Shown here: piece by piece, positions 9,881 through 18,995 of the stretch
Layout: each line of letters starts with the position of its first letter
How positions within the stretch are numbered: the first letter of the stretch is position 1
Assembly: GCF_013760955.1 (NCBI RefSeq)
Contig: NZ_JACDUL010000004.1
Coordinates: 62,001 to 126,000 of the forward strand
DNA length: 64,000 nucleotides
Origin: Methanococcus maripaludis
GTDB lineage: Archaea; AGJL01; Methanococci; Methanococcales; Methanococcaceae
Direction: 5' to 3'
The notes under the pieces: model-generated
Told to the model about the DNA's origin: nothing
What the model saw: only the letters and a program-made list of their open reading frames with translations
The model's database searches: none
Program-made: the position numbers and the translations under genes

Positions 9881-9964
9881 AAATCCACCAGATAATAAAA
9901 GACTAAATAAAGTAATCTCTAAAAAAACAGAAAATTTAAGTAAAAGTTAAAAAATTAAAAAGAA

Positions 9965-10639
9965 TTATTCTTGTGTTTCAGCAGCTTCTTCTACAGGTGC
10001 TTCAACAGCAGCTTCTTCTACAGGTGCTTCAACAACTTTTCCAAATTCTAAAACTTCTGATTTGAAGATTTCTACTCTTTTTAATGGGAACATTTTTTTA
10101 CAGTCGCCGTAGATTTTTGAACCTAAGCCACCCATTAACATAGCGTGTACGAATTCAGCGAATGCTGTTTCTTTTGCCATGTCTTTGATGATTTGTTCCA
10201 TTTTAACTCTGATTTCTGTTTTGTGGTGGTCTCTTGCTCTTACAGCAGTTAAAACTAATGCTTTAACTCTTAATTTGAAACCATCTTTTGTTCTTACATC
10301 AACGATTGCGTTGATTTTGCTTCTTCTTCTTCTAACTTGTGATTTTAAGTATTCTCTTGTTGTGTCGTGACCTACAAACTGTGATGTAGCGTTGTTTCCA
10401 CTTACACCATCAACTTTGAAGTACATTCTTGTCATGTGTTTTGAATGTTCGTTTGTTAAGTCTCTTAAGCTGATTTCTGAAATCCTACCGATCAATGTTG
10501 CAGGGTCGTTTGCAGGGGTTTGTCCGATTACGTCTCCACCGAATGATTGTGGTGTGTAAATATCGTACCATACTTTGGATTTCCATGTATCTTTGGCCAC
10601 TCTTTTTCCTTTAGCGGACCTAGCTTTCATTCTTGCCAT
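9965..10639 (-). CDS. rps3Ae: 30S ribosomal protein S3Ae (eS1)
   Basis: A 224-residue archaeal/eukaryotic small-subunit ribosomal protein. The N-terminal basic region and VDVRTKDGFKLRVKALVLT near 109-127 match the family. The last 20 residues are a repeated Glu/Ala/Pro-rich tail (VEAPVEEAA twice), a low-complexity acidic end. It starts at an ATG after GAGGTGTAACA. It is the third gene of a minus-strand operon after the S2 gene and a zinc-finger gene, 12 bases after the latter. Confidence 0.96.
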   Translation of the reverse strand: MARMKARSAKGKRVAKDTWKSKVWYDIYTPQSFGGDVIGQTPANDPATLIGRISEISLRDLTNEHSKHMTRMYFKVDGVSGNNATSQFVGHDTTREYLKSQVRRRRSKINAIVDVRTKDGFKLRVKALVLTAVRARDHHKTEIRVKMEQIIKDMAKETAFAEFVHAMLMGGLGSKIYGDCKKMFPLKRVEIFKSEVLEFGKVVEAPVEEAAVEAPVEEAAETQE

Positions 10640-10651
10640 TGTTACACCTCA

Positions 10652-11260
10652 TTATAACATATATTCGGTTAAATCTGTGTAATCTCTAAGTGGTTTTACA
10701 GGTTCACCGTATATTCTTTTGATTTTACGGGCTAATTCCCTTGAAAAATTTCCTTTTTCAGTTTTTATTTGTTTAATTCTAAAGAAGTCTCGTCCTGCAC
10801 GGTAGATCTTCTTTTCTTCAAATACGAAATCTTGTGGAACAAGTATGTTGAAAGAATATGTACTTTCTCTCGAATTTATAGATATGCCAACTTTTTTAGG
10901 AACATCTACTGATTTTGCCCATATCATCTTTAAATCTTGTGCAGCGGATGAGGAAACCCTTCTTGAATCCTCAGTCTCTAATGCAGTTATTTCAACAGAT
11001 TCACCAAATGCAAGGATTGTATCCTCGATTTTTAAAACTTCATCTGTTGCGATTTGAATTACAGACTGTTCTGATTCGTCGTATCTGCTTATCACTATTT
11101 TAATGTCTTTTAATTTGAAATTTTTTTCTATATCGTGTACAGTTCCACATTCCTGACACTTTACAGTAAGTTTCAAATGTTTTTTTGTGTCCCTTTCTTT
11201 CAATACTTCATGAGGGGTTACTTCATCGCAACCAGGGCATTCGAGATATAGTTCTTCCAT
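10652..11260 (-). CDS. Archaeal zinc-finger protein (COG1326, HVO_0476-like)
   Basis: A 202-residue protein with an N-terminal zinc ribbon (CPGCDEVTPHEVL at 8-20 and CQECGTVHD at 35-43), followed by a beta-rich domain. It resembles the conserved archaeal COG1326 family, whose role is unknown. Its position between two ribosomal protein genes suggests translation or ribosome assembly, which is inference. The start ATG follows GTGATTTAA. Confidence 0.8.
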   Translation of the reverse strand: MEELYLECPGCDEVTPHEVLKERDTKKHLKLTVKCQECGTVHDIEKNFKLKDIKIVISRYDESEQSVIQIATDEVLKIEDTILAFGESVEITALETEDSRRVSSSAAQDLKMIWAKSVDVPKKVGISINSRESTYSFNILVPQDFVFEEKKIYRAGRDFFRIKQIKTEKGNFSRELARKIKRIYGEPVKPLRDYTDLTEYML

Positions 11261-11289
11261 TTAAATCACATAACTCTTTTTAAGAAGAA

Positions 11290-11955
11290 TTATCTTCTTG
11301 GTCTTCTTTGGAATCTGCCTCTTTGTCTAGGTGCAGAATTCATTTTTACTTTAACGTTCATTGCTTTTTCGAGGAAATCATCGTAAGTGAATGGAACTTC
11401 TTCGCCAATAAGTCCTCTGTTTTTCATATATTCTCTTGCAATAAGGTAGTACATTAAAGATACTGATTTTCTACCTTTGTTGTTTGTTGGGATAATGAAG
11501 TCAATGTGTGCTGTTAAGTGTTCTGTGTCGCACATACCGACAACAGGGATTCCGATTTCGATTGCTTCTTTTAATGCTTGTTTGTCAACTCTAGGGTCGC
11601 TCAAAAACAAAACTTCTGGTTCAGCAAACTTTTTAGCTGAAGGGTTTGTTAAGGTACCTGGAACGAACCTTCCTGCTACCGTGTTTATTCCTGTAACCTG
11701 TCCGAACTTTTTCAAAGGGCCTACTGAGTAAACTCTTCTTGTAACAGCCATGATGTCTTCAGGCTCGTAGTTTGATAAGAATTTAGCAGCGAGTCTTAAT
11801 CGTTCGTCAGTTTTTCTAACGTCTAAAACATATAATCCGTCAGCTCTTACTCTGTAGATAAATCTTCTCATATCTTCAGTTTTTTGCTGAGTACCGATGT
11901 GTATCCCAGACGCCAAATAGGTGTCTAAGGTCGTCAATAGATTTTCATCTGACAT
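11290..11955 (-). CDS. rpsB: 30S ribosomal protein S2
   Basis: A 221-residue S2 protein. The N-terminal [28 protein letters not shown] and the later [10 protein letters not shown] and [22 protein letters not shown] blocks are unmistakable for archaeal S2. A basic Arg-rich tail ([12 protein letters not shown]) ends the protein. GGAGGAAGAAAA precedes the ATG. It leads the operon that continues with the zinc-finger and S3Ae genes. Confidence 0.97.
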
Positions 11956-12326
11956 TTTTCTTCCTCCAAAAAAGTGGTTTCTTGACTTTGTTAAAATAAA
12001 GCCTTTTACGGTAATTTTTTTTATTCCAATTGTGTTTTAGTTTTTCAAATTCGAAAATTGACTATTAGAAAAATTTAAACAGTATATGAATATGTGATTT
12101 AATATATATAGTTTTCCTAAAAGCAGATTTTCTGGGCATAATAACCGATATTTGAACTTACTTTTTTATAATTTTTAAAAAAGCTTTAAATAAAGTTACT
12201 TCCTTAAGTGATAATTCGGATTAAACTATAAAGACTTTGATGTTCACATATTATGAATTATTTTATAATTATAAGGAATATAATATTGCATTATCTCGGA
12301 TATTACGGATAATATTGGTGGAACAA
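11956..12326. other. Divergent promoter region between rpsB and the phosphate symporter
   Basis: It holds both promoters. On the minus strand a GCTTTATTTTAAC stretch lies close to rpsB. On the plus strand several TATA-like elements (TTTAATATATATA near 12097 and TTTATAAT near 12253) precede the symporter. The frame upstream of the symporter ATG is open back to 12237, but it lacks a ribosome binding site and encodes an atypical extension, so I treat it as noncoding. Confidence 0.5.
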
Positions 12327-13952
12327 ATGGACTTCACGTTAATTGCAGGTGTCCTTGGAGGACTCGCATTATTCATTTATGGTATGAATTTAATGGGTAA
12401 TGGACTTCAAAAAGTTGCAGGAGATGGATTAAAGCGACTTATAGAGGTTTTGACCAAAAATAAATATCTTGGTGTTTTAGTTGGAACTGTTGTAACGATG
12501 TTGATTCAAAGCAGCAGTGCAACAACAGTCATGGTTGTTGGTTTTGTAAATGCATCGTTAATGAACCTCAGTCAGGCGATCGGGGTAATCATGGGTGCAA
12601 ATATCGGTACTACAGTTACTGCACAGCTTGTAGCATTTAAATTAACCGACATTGCGCCATTGATTGTTGCATTCGGGGTAATCATGCAACTTGCCTCAAA
12701 AAAACGAAAGCACTCAGACATTGCAGAGGTTCTGATTGGTTTTGGTATTTTATTTATCGGAATGCATACAATGTCAAGTGTACTAAAACCGCTTGCAGCA
12801 GAACCATTCTTTACAAATATATTAATGAACCTTGAAAACCCAGTTCTTGGATTGCTCGTTGGACTTGGAATGACACTTATGATCCAAAGCAGCAGTGCAA
12901 CAATTGGACTTTTGATTGCAGTGGCGTCAACAGGTGCATTGAGCCTTGCTGTTGCATTCCCAATATTATTTGGTGACAACATCGGAACCTGTGTTACCGC
13001 CCTTTTATCAAGTATCGGTGCAAACAGGACTGCAAAAAGAGCTGCTCTCATGCACTTACTCTTTAACGTTATGGGTGCAATGATATTCATGGTTTTAATC
13101 TACACAACGCCGTTAATTTCGTGGATCCAGAGTTTGAGTGCAGGAAGTATTGAAAGACAGATTGCAAACGCGCACACAATATTTAACGTTACAAACACGC
13201 TGATAATGCTCCCCTTTGCAGGATTTTTCGTCTATGCGGTTGAAAAATTAATTCCAATAAAAGATTATGAAAAAGAATTCATGCCGGTAAAACATCTTGA
13301 TTCAAGGATTATTGTTGAAATGCCATCGATTGCGATCGGACTTGGAATAAAAGAAGTTGTAGAGATGGGAAAGTTTGTACGTGAAAACTTAAGACTTGCA
13401 AAAGATGCATTTGTAAACAAAAACGTTCAAATTATCAAAGAAGTGCATGAAAAAGAAGGCATTATAGACACGATGGCCCATGAAATTACAAACCACCTAA
13501 TTGAACTTTCGAATCAGGAAATTTCAGACACTCAAAAATTAAAAATTACAAGTCTTATAAGTAATGTTACAAGTCTTGAAAGAATCGGAGATCTTGCAGA
13601 GGATATTGCAGATCATGCTGAAAACGTAATTGAAGATAACGTTGAATTTACAGGTACTGCAATTGAAGAAATAAACCTCATGTTTGAGAAGGTAATGACT
13701 GCCTTAGAAACTGCGATTGAAGCTTTTGAGAACGAAGACGAAGTATTAATTGAAAGAGTAACTTTCCTCGAAGATGAAGTTGACAATCTTGAAAAATCAT
13801 TTAGAAAACAGCATATACAGAGATTAAATGCTAAAGAATGTGCCCCAAAAGCAAGCATTATATTTTTAGATGTCATTGGATACCTTGAAAGAATATCTGA
13901 CCACGCTGTAAAAATTGCAACTGGCCTTGAAGAAGAAGAATTTGATGCATAA
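12327..13952 (+). CDS. Na/Pi cotransporter family protein with PhoU-like domain
   Basis: A 541-residue protein. Two NptA-type repeats carry the signature QSSSATT (about 63-69) and QSSSATI (about 189-195), which mark Na+/phosphate cotransport. The C-terminal 200 residues form a PhoU-like helical domain. The start is the ATG after GGTGGAACAA; an upstream in-frame TTG would add 30 atypical residues. No phosphate regulatory genes are adjacent. It is convergent with DUF2115. Confidence 0.93.
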   Translation: MDFTLIAGVLGGLALFIYGMNLMGNGLQKVAGDGLKRLIEVLTKNKYLGVLVGTVVTMLIQSSSATTVMVVGFVNASLMNLSQAIGVIMGANIGTTVTAQLVAFKLTDIAPLIVAFGVIMQLASKKRKHSDIAEVLIGFGILFIGMHTMSSVLKPLAAEPFFTNILMNLENPVLGLLVGLGMTLMIQSSSATIGLLIAVASTGALSLAVAFPILFGDNIGTCVTALLSSIGANRTAKRAALMHLLFNVMGAMIFMVLIYTTPLISWIQSLSAGSIERQIANAHTIFNVTNTLIMLPFAGFFVYAVEKLIPIKDYEKEFMPVKHLDSRIIVEMPSIAIGLGIKEVVEMGKFVRENLRLAKDAFVNKNVQIIKEVHEKEGIIDTMAHEITNHLIELSNQEISDTQKLKITSLISNVTSLERIGDLAEDIADHAENVIEDNVEFTGTAIEEINLMFEKVMTALETAIEAFENEDEVLIERVTFLEDEVDNLEKSFRKQHIQRLNAKECAPKASIIFLDVIGYLERISDHAVKIATGLEEEEFDA

Positions 13953-13954
13953 CT

Positions 13955-13975
13955 TACTTTTTTAATTTTTAAGTT
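13955..13975. terminator. T/A-rich bidirectional terminator
   Basis: CTTTTTTAATTTTTAAG follows the symporter stop codon, and the AT-rich gap to the convergent gene is under 50 bases. It could stop transcription from either side. Confidence 0.4.
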
Positions 13976-14000
13976 GAAATAAAGTAAAAATAACTTATAT

Positions 14001-14489
14001 TTATAGTTCATTTAAGTCCTTACAAATGCAAAATTCGCAAATAGAAAGTTCATTTGATTGTGCATTTTTTATTGGGCAGTAGTAATTTCCGTTTTTTTCA
14101 ATTATTTGCTTTCCGCCAGGAAATCTTGTCGTTAAAGCGTGAAGTGGCCTTTTATTTATAAAAATCAGATAATTTATAACTGTTTTTACAAGTTTTTCGT
14201 AAGAATTTCTGCCCATTTTCTTGGAACCCATACTACAGAGCCTTAAATCGACTTTTTTTATTTCTTCTTCATCGATTTCAAAATCTTCAATTTCTTCTTC
14301 GGTTTTATTCTTTATTTCCCTCAAAACTTCTGGAAAAAATGTAAAAAAATCTTCAAGATATCCTTTTTTATAATCTTCGGGTAAATAAGTCATATCTTTT
14401 TCTAAATAGACTTTTGCATTCATTAAATCAAAAATACTTACATCATAAGATTCTTCCTTAAGTTTAGAGAATAATTTTCGACTATTCAT
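14001..14489 (-). CDS. DUF2115 (UPF0305) family protein
   Basis: A 162-residue protein of a methanogen-specific family without known function. Residues 118-160 hold conserved LHALTTRFPGG followed by a Cys cluster (YCPIKN and CEFCIC), suggesting a metal or Fe-S site. The N-terminal half is acidic and helical. It lies downstream of a CCC1-like transporter gene on the same strand (47-base gap), hinting at metal physiology, but this is only context. Confidence 0.75.
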   Translation of the reverse strand: MNSRKLFSKLKEESYDVSIFDLMNAKVYLEKDMTYLPEDYKKGYLEDFFTFFPEVLREIKNKTEEEIEDFEIDEEEIKKVDLRLCSMGSKKMGRNSYEKLVKTVINYLIFINKRPLHALTTRFPGGKQIIEKNGNYYCPIKNAQSNELSICEFCICKDLNEL

Positions 14490-14536
14490 GAGTTTCCCAA
14501 AATATAAATTTATGAAATAATTTTTAATCTATCCAA

Positions 14537-15097
14537 TTATCCAAAGATTCTTTCGACACCAAAACATATCACTGCAACAATTACTCCCCCAAGAACCATC
14601 TTTAAACCAGATGTTATTAGATTGTTCCTTGAAAGCTTTCCAATGAATATTCCAAGACCCAAGAGTATCAATAACGTGAGTGCTATTGCCATTATTAAAG
14701 CAAAAGACGGATCAAATACAAAAAATGGAATTACCGGAATTATTGCCCCCAAACAGGTTGATAAACCATCGTAAGTTCCACTATACATTGTTTTGTTTAT
14801 TTTATACTGATATTCGTGAGTTCCTTTTAAATTCCCGTTACCGATTAAAAGGCTTTTTTCTTTTTTCTCCCGTTCTTCTTCGATCATTGCACGTTCTGCA
14901 GTTAGTGCTCCGAGTATATTTGATATACCGTTTGCAATTCCACCACCGATTCCTGCTGCAATGATTATAGAAGTTTCGCCACCACTTGCACCAATAACTA
15001 CACCGAGTGTCGAGAGCGAACCGTCGATTAAACCCCTCACAACATATCTTGTATCAAATTCTCTTTTGAAATTTTTTAAAACTTCCTTAATTTCCAC
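14537..15097 (-). CDS. VIT1/CCC1-type transporter family protein
   Basis: A 186-residue membrane protein related to the vacuolar iron transporter family (TIGR00267 type). The N-terminal GLIDGSLSTLGVVIGASGG near residues 22-40 and the repeated YDGLSTCLGAIIPVIP near 109-124 are the two inverted-repeat signatures. It is expected to move Fe2+ or Mn2+ across the membrane. It uses a GTG start after AAGGGGATTTTTA. It follows the SulP gene by 27 bases. Confidence 0.82.
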   Translation of the reverse strand: MEIKEVLKNFKREFDTRYVVRGLIDGSLSTLGVVIGASGGETSIIIAAGIGGGIANGISNILGALTAERAMIEEEREKKEKSLLIGNGNLKGTHEYQYKINKTMYSGTYDGLSTCLGAIIPVIPFFVFDPSFALIMAIALTLLILLGLGIFIGKLSRNNLITSGLKMVLGGVIVAVICFGVERIFG

Positions 15098-15124
15098 TAA
15101 AAATCCCCTTTTGATGTTTAAACA

Positions 15125-16744
15125 TTATTCTAACTTATCATCGGCAACATGCCATATCAAATTATCGAGAATGCTGACTTCTACAATGTTATCTGCTTTT
15201 TTAATTAACTTGTCACAATCCTTGCTCAAATTAAGGAGGTGAAGTTGTTTTCCATGTTGAGTATATTTCTCTGCAACACTATTTATTGCTTCGATTGCAG
15301 AATGGTCGTAAACCCTTGATTTGTTAAAGTCGATAACAACATCAATCGGGTCATTTTGATAATCAAACAGGCTCTTGAATTTCGATGTTGATGCAAAAAA
15401 CAAAGGGCCGTGAAGCATGTATACTTTTTTGTTCTTCATAGATTTTGTACTTGCCCATATATCTTTTCCACGATTCCATGCAAAAACGAGTGCTGCAAGA
15501 ATAATTCCCAAAAATACGGCTGTTGCAAGGTTAAATACAACCGTCATAATCGACACAACCGCAATAATTGCTGCATCAGAGCTCGGGATTTTTTTCAATA
15601 TTCTAAAGCTGGACCACTCAAAAGTGCCGATTACAACGATAAACATGACCCCGACAAGTGCTGCAAGCGGAATCATTTCAATTATTGGTGCACCCCATAC
15701 AATAAATACCAGTAACAATATCGCAGCGGAAATTCCTGAAAGCCTGCCACGTCCGCCACCCCGAATATTTATCATACTCTGGCCAATCATCGCACAGCCA
15801 CCCATTCCGCCAAAGAATCCATTTAATATGTTTGCAATACCCTGACCGATGCACTCCCTGTTACTCCTACCGCGAGTTTCAGTTAATTCATCAATTAGCC
15901 TTAATGTCATTAATGATTCAATTAATCCGACACATGCTGCTAAAAATGAATACGGGAGAACTGTTTTAACTGTATCCCAATTTAGAGGAACATTTGGCAA
16001 TGAAAATGAAGGAACCGAAACTGCAAGTGTTGTTCTTAATGGATCTATCGATTTTATAAAATCAAGCACCGTTAAAACGGTGTATCCTGCATTATTTAAG
16101 AAATACGAAATTATTGTTACAGTGATGATTGCTACAAGCGTTGCAGGAACTGCACGTGTGATTTTTGGCAGGAATATTGCAATAATCATTGTTATTGCAA
16201 TTAAAACAAGCATTATCGAAAGAATTGGCCATGGAAATAAATTTCCATCTGCACCATAAAACTGCCCGATCTGAGATAAAAATATTATTATCGCAAGCCC
16301 GTTTACAAATCCAAGCATTACTGGGTGCGGAATAAGCCTTACGAATTTACCTACCTTTGATATTCCAAAAAATACCTGAATAATTCCCATGAAAAGTACT
16401 GCGATGAAAAGATATCCGAGTGCAGATTCCATTCCAGCAGTTTGAACCTTTGAAATTACCAGTGGAGCAAAAATAACTGCAACAGCACCTGTGGCTCCGC
16501 TTATCATTCCTGGCCGTCCACCAATTAATGCAGTTACAATTCCCATGATAAATGCGGCATAAAGCCCGATTGTAGGGTCGATTCCAAGAATAAATGAAAA
16601 TGCAATTGCTTCTGGAACCAGCGCCAGTGCTACGGTTAATCCAGACAATACATCATTTTTTACACTTCCATTTTTTGGAATTACCAGGTCTACTATTTTA
16701 TTTTTTAAATCCTTAGTCTCATACGAGTTTATTTTTTCATTCAT
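15125..16744 (-). CDS. SulP family anion permease
   Basis: A 539-residue SulP/SLC26 transporter with ten or more membrane segments and a C-terminal STAS domain (about 430-535). VALALVPEAIAFSFILGIDP near 34-53 and ISGATGAVAVIFAP near 77-90 are diagnostic. The conserved STAS phosphorylatable region DFNKSRVYDHSAIEAI is near 484. The substrate is probably sulfate or bicarbonate and cannot be chosen from sequence. It is probably the first gene of a transcript continuing into the CCC1-like and DUF2115 genes. Confidence 0.92.
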   Translation of the reverse strand: MNEKINSYETKDLKNKIVDLVIPKNGSVKNDVLSGLTVALALVPEAIAFSFILGIDPTIGLYAAFIMGIVTALIGGRPGMISGATGAVAVIFAPLVISKVQTAGMESALGYLFIAVLFMGIIQVFFGISKVGKFVRLIPHPVMLGFVNGLAIIIFLSQIGQFYGADGNLFPWPILSIMLVLIAITMIIAIFLPKITRAVPATLVAIITVTIISYFLNNAGYTVLTVLDFIKSIDPLRTTLAVSVPSFSLPNVPLNWDTVKTVLPYSFLAACVGLIESLMTLRLIDELTETRGRSNRECIGQGIANILNGFFGGMGGCAMIGQSMINIRGGGRGRLSGISAAILLLVFIVWGAPIIEMIPLAALVGVMFIVVIGTFEWSSFRILKKIPSSDAAIIAVVSIMTVVFNLATAVFLGIILAALVFAWNRGKDIWASTKSMKNKKVYMLHGPLFFASTSKFKSLFDYQNDPIDVVIDFNKSRVYDHSAIEAINSVAEKYTQHGKQLHLLNLSKDCDKLIKKADNIVEVSILDNLIWHVADDKLE

Positions 16745-16792
16745 TTTTAAATACCTTATATTTTATTGATTAAACGATTATTTCTTTTTAAA

Positions 16793-17023
16793 TTATTTTT
16801 TAAGATTTACAATATTTTCTGCAAGTTCGTAATTTACAAAAAAGTCATCGAGTATGTTTTTTAAAGAACCGACTGAATTAGTTTTAATATTAACTTTAAT
16901 CTCATCATTATCAAATTTAGTATCGATAATAAGCCCATCATCTACATCGTCGACTTTTAAGCTGTTTACAATTTCCTTTTTTGAATTGTAAGTCATTTCA
17001 AAATCTATTTTCATAAAAATCAT
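16793..17023 (-). CDS. pcc1: KEOPS complex subunit Pcc1
   Basis: A 76-residue protein with the alpha/beta Pcc1/CTAG fold. The C-terminal pattern SVGSLKNILDDFFVNYELAE matches the conserved helix of Pcc1, the dimerising subunit of the tRNA t6A-forming KEOPS complex. The ATGA start overlaps the stop of the upstream PP-loop ATPase gene by 4 bases, so the two are translationally coupled. A second ATG three codons in is an alternative start. Confidence 0.82.
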   Translation of the reverse strand: MIFMKIDFEMTYNSKKEIVNSLKVDDVDDGLIIDTKFDNDEIKVNIKTNSVGSLKNILDDFFVNYELAENIVNLKK

Positions 17024-17895
17024 TCTTTTAAATTTTTAAAATCGAGCCCTCTTTTTTTAAGCTCTTCGTATATTTCATCAGAAACTTCCGGACACTTTAA
17101 CGCTTCTTCAGCCTCTTCACGAGTCATAAGGTCGTACCTAATCATTGCAGAAATTCTATCATATTCAAAACTAAATCCATGCTTTTTCTTAAATTCTACA
17201 AGTGCTGGAGCAAGTACCAGACAGTTTGTCGTGTATCCACCGAGATCGGGTTTTTCCCAAGGAATTTCTTTTAATATATTGTATCTATCTTCTTCTGTTA
17301 ACTTGTATGCAACAAGGAGCCTTAACATATTTATTCCTTTTTTCATCTCCCGTATTGCAGTTGTACCAAATGGAAGTTCGTGTCCCGTCACAATTGTGTC
17401 GATATTCGTCTGCCTTGCAAACTGCCATATTTCGTGCATGTTCATGTCAGAACATACCCTGCATGGAGATTCGCCTTTGGAAATAGTTTCTTTAAAGAAT
17501 TTCGTAAAATCCTTGTTTATTACAAGCCAGTCTACTCCAAAATGCTTTGCAACGTTTTTACAGTTTGTAAGTGCTTCTTCTGCTAAATAGCCGTTATCAA
17601 CAGTTACACATAATGGCCGGATTCTAAGCTCTTTTACGAGCAAATACAACGCAACAACACTATCTTTTCCGCCGGAAAAACCAAGAATACAGTTATATTT
17701 GTTATTCCTAATTCTGAGTTCGTCTAAATATTCCATTACTTCGTTTCTCATTTCTTCGAAGTTTCTTGGAAATTTTAGGGCGTTTAAGCATTCAATACAG
17801 ATGTTTTTTCCTTCGTGTTTGAACATCGGGCGTGTTTTGCTGTTGTGGAGGCAAATTTCGCAGTCTACCGTGTTTTTTCCTTTAATTTTTTCCAT
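17020..17895 (-). CDS. PP-loop ATP-pyrophosphatase with N-terminal zinc ribbon
   Basis: A 291-residue protein. Residues 13-36 form a CxxC...CxxC zinc ribbon. The PP-loop SGGKDSVVALYLL at about 76-88 marks an adenylating enzyme of the adenine nucleotide alpha-hydrolase superfamily. CRVCS near 145 and VTGHELPFGTTA near 169 resemble tRNA thiolases (TtuA/Ncs6) and sugar amidotransferases. I cannot decide the exact substrate. Overlap with pcc1, a tRNA modification subunit, favours a tRNA role. The start is the ATG after GGTTGAAGATC. Confidence 0.75.
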   Translation of the reverse strand: MEKIKGKNTVDCEICLHNSKTRPMFKHEGKNICIECLNALKFPRNFEEMRNEVMEYLDELRIRNNKYNCILGFSGGKDSVVALYLLVKELRIRPLCVTVDNGYLAEEALTNCKNVAKHFGVDWLVINKDFTKFFKETISKGESPCRVCSDMNMHEIWQFARQTNIDTIVTGHELPFGTTAIREMKKGINMLRLLVAYKLTEEDRYNILKEIPWEKPDLGGYTTNCLVLAPALVEFKKKHGFSFEYDRISAMIRYDLMTREEAEEALKCPEVSDEIYEELKKRGLDFKNLKE

Positions 17896-18008
17896 GATCT
17901 TCAACCAATACTAACTACTTGATTAAATTACTTAAATACATAACTCCAATAAAAATGAAGTTCACAAAAATTCGTTCTAAATTTAGAGCTTGATTTTCTT
18001 TTTTAAAT

Positions 18009-18039
18009 TATATGTCCATTATTGCAATAATAACATATA
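18009..18039. promoter_or_regulatory. 31-bp interrupted palindrome upstream of microprotein gene
   Basis: The perfect 14-bp palindrome ATTATTGCAATAAT (18018-18031) is flanked by TATATG on the left and CATATA on the right, with 3- and 2-base spacers. It lies between the divergent PP-loop gene and the microprotein gene, just ahead of TATA-like TTTAATATT (about 18056). This symmetry is unlikely to arise at random over 31 bases and suggests an operator for a dimeric regulator. Confidence 0.55.
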
Positions 18040-18100
18040 CTGCTTTTAAAAAAAGTTTAATATTGTCTAAAAAGCATACTTAATCCTAAAGGGGTGGAAA

Positions 18101-18181
18101 ATGGATATTCAAATGATTGCCATTATTGCCGTACTTGCGATTGGAGTTGGGTTTTTAAAAGGGGCGAAAATTAAATTATAA
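18101..18181 (+). CDS. 26-residue membrane microprotein
   Basis: A 26-codon gene starting at an ATG preceded by AAAGGGGTGGAAA, one of the best ribosome binding sites in the window. The product is one hydrophobic helix (residues 5-19, IAIIAVLAIGVGFL) followed by a basic tail KGAKIKL, as in a single-pass membrane peptide with its C-terminus inside. It has its own TATA-like element and a T-rich stretch after the stop. No homologue comes to mind. It could be a regulator of a transporter or energy-converting complex, which is speculation. Confidence 0.6.
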   Translation: MDIQMIAIIAVLAIGVGFLKGAKIKL

Positions 18182-18434
18182 AAAATATAATGACACTTCT
18201 TTTTTAAATTTTAAAGAAATCCCGCCAAATCTAATTATTTCAAATTTTAAAAAGAATATCTTTAATTTTTAAGTCTATTTTATAATTTCAACCAGTTTTA
18301 GAAAAATACTTTAATATAAAACGTGCAATATTATATACGTTTAAATAGTATTTTAAAAAAAGCCTAAAAATCTGTGCATTAACAAAATTATAAAAATTTC
18401 CCTTGTTTATTACGAGTTCGGCCCGGTGAATACA

Positions 18435-18953
18435 ATGGATTTAAGAAAAAAGATAAGAATCGTGGAAGATTTTCCAATAAAAGGAATAAGCTTTAAGGAT
18501 GTAACTCCAATTCTAAAAGACCCAAAGGCTATGAAACACACCACAAAAGAGATTACAAAATACCTCGAAGATAAAAATATCGATATTATAGTTGGCCCAG
18601 AAGCCCGCGGTTTTTTATTTGGTGTTCCAGTTGCCCATGAGCTTGATATCGGGTTTGTTCCAGTTCGAAAACCAGGAAAATTACCTTTCAAAACATTTTC
18701 AGTGGATTACGCACTTGAATATGGAACGGATAAACTTGAAATCCACAGCGATGGAATTGAAAAAGGCCAGAACGTTGCAATAGTTGACGACCTTCTTGCA
18801 ACAGGTGGAACCGTTTCAGGAGTTAGTAAACTCGTTGAAAAAATAGGCGGGCACGTTTCAGCGCTTAATTTTGTAATCGAACTCACAGAATTAAAGGGGA
18901 GGGATAAATTAAAAGGATACGACATACAGTCGCTTGTTAAATACGATTTATAA
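18435..18953 (+). CDS. apt: Adenine phosphoribosyltransferase
   Basis: A 172-residue purine salvage enzyme making AMP from adenine and PRPP. VGPEARGFLFGVPVAHEL near 54-71, the PVRKPGKLPF loop near 77-86, and the PRPP motif IVDDLLATGGTV near 116-127 are typical of Apt. I start at the ATG because the GTG nine bases earlier lies inside the ribosome binding site GGTGAA. A TATA element (TTATATAC) lies about 100 bases upstream. Confidence 0.92.
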   Translation: MDLRKKIRIVEDFPIKGISFKDVTPILKDPKAMKHTTKEITKYLEDKNIDIIVGPEARGFLFGVPVAHELDIGFVPVRKPGKLPFKTFSVDYALEYGTDKLEIHSDGIEKGQNVAIVDDLLATGGTVSGVSKLVEKIGGHVSALNFVIELTELKGRDKLKGYDIQSLVKYDL

Positions 18954-18995
18954 CGCTTTTTTTAAATACTAATTATTTTAATTTTGGTGAAGAAT

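Noticed and set aside
12237-12326. 30-residue N-terminal extension of the phosphate symporter
   Set aside because: No ribosome binding site precedes it, and GGTGG sits correctly before the ATG at 12327, where family homology begins.
12572-13090. 172-codon minus-strand frame opposite the phosphate symporter
   Set aside because: It is antisense to a clearly conserved membrane protein; the Ile/Ser/Pro-rich translation is typical of a shadow frame.
15417-15845. 142-codon plus-strand frame opposite the SulP permease
   Set aside because: It is antisense to a conserved transporter with no start signal.
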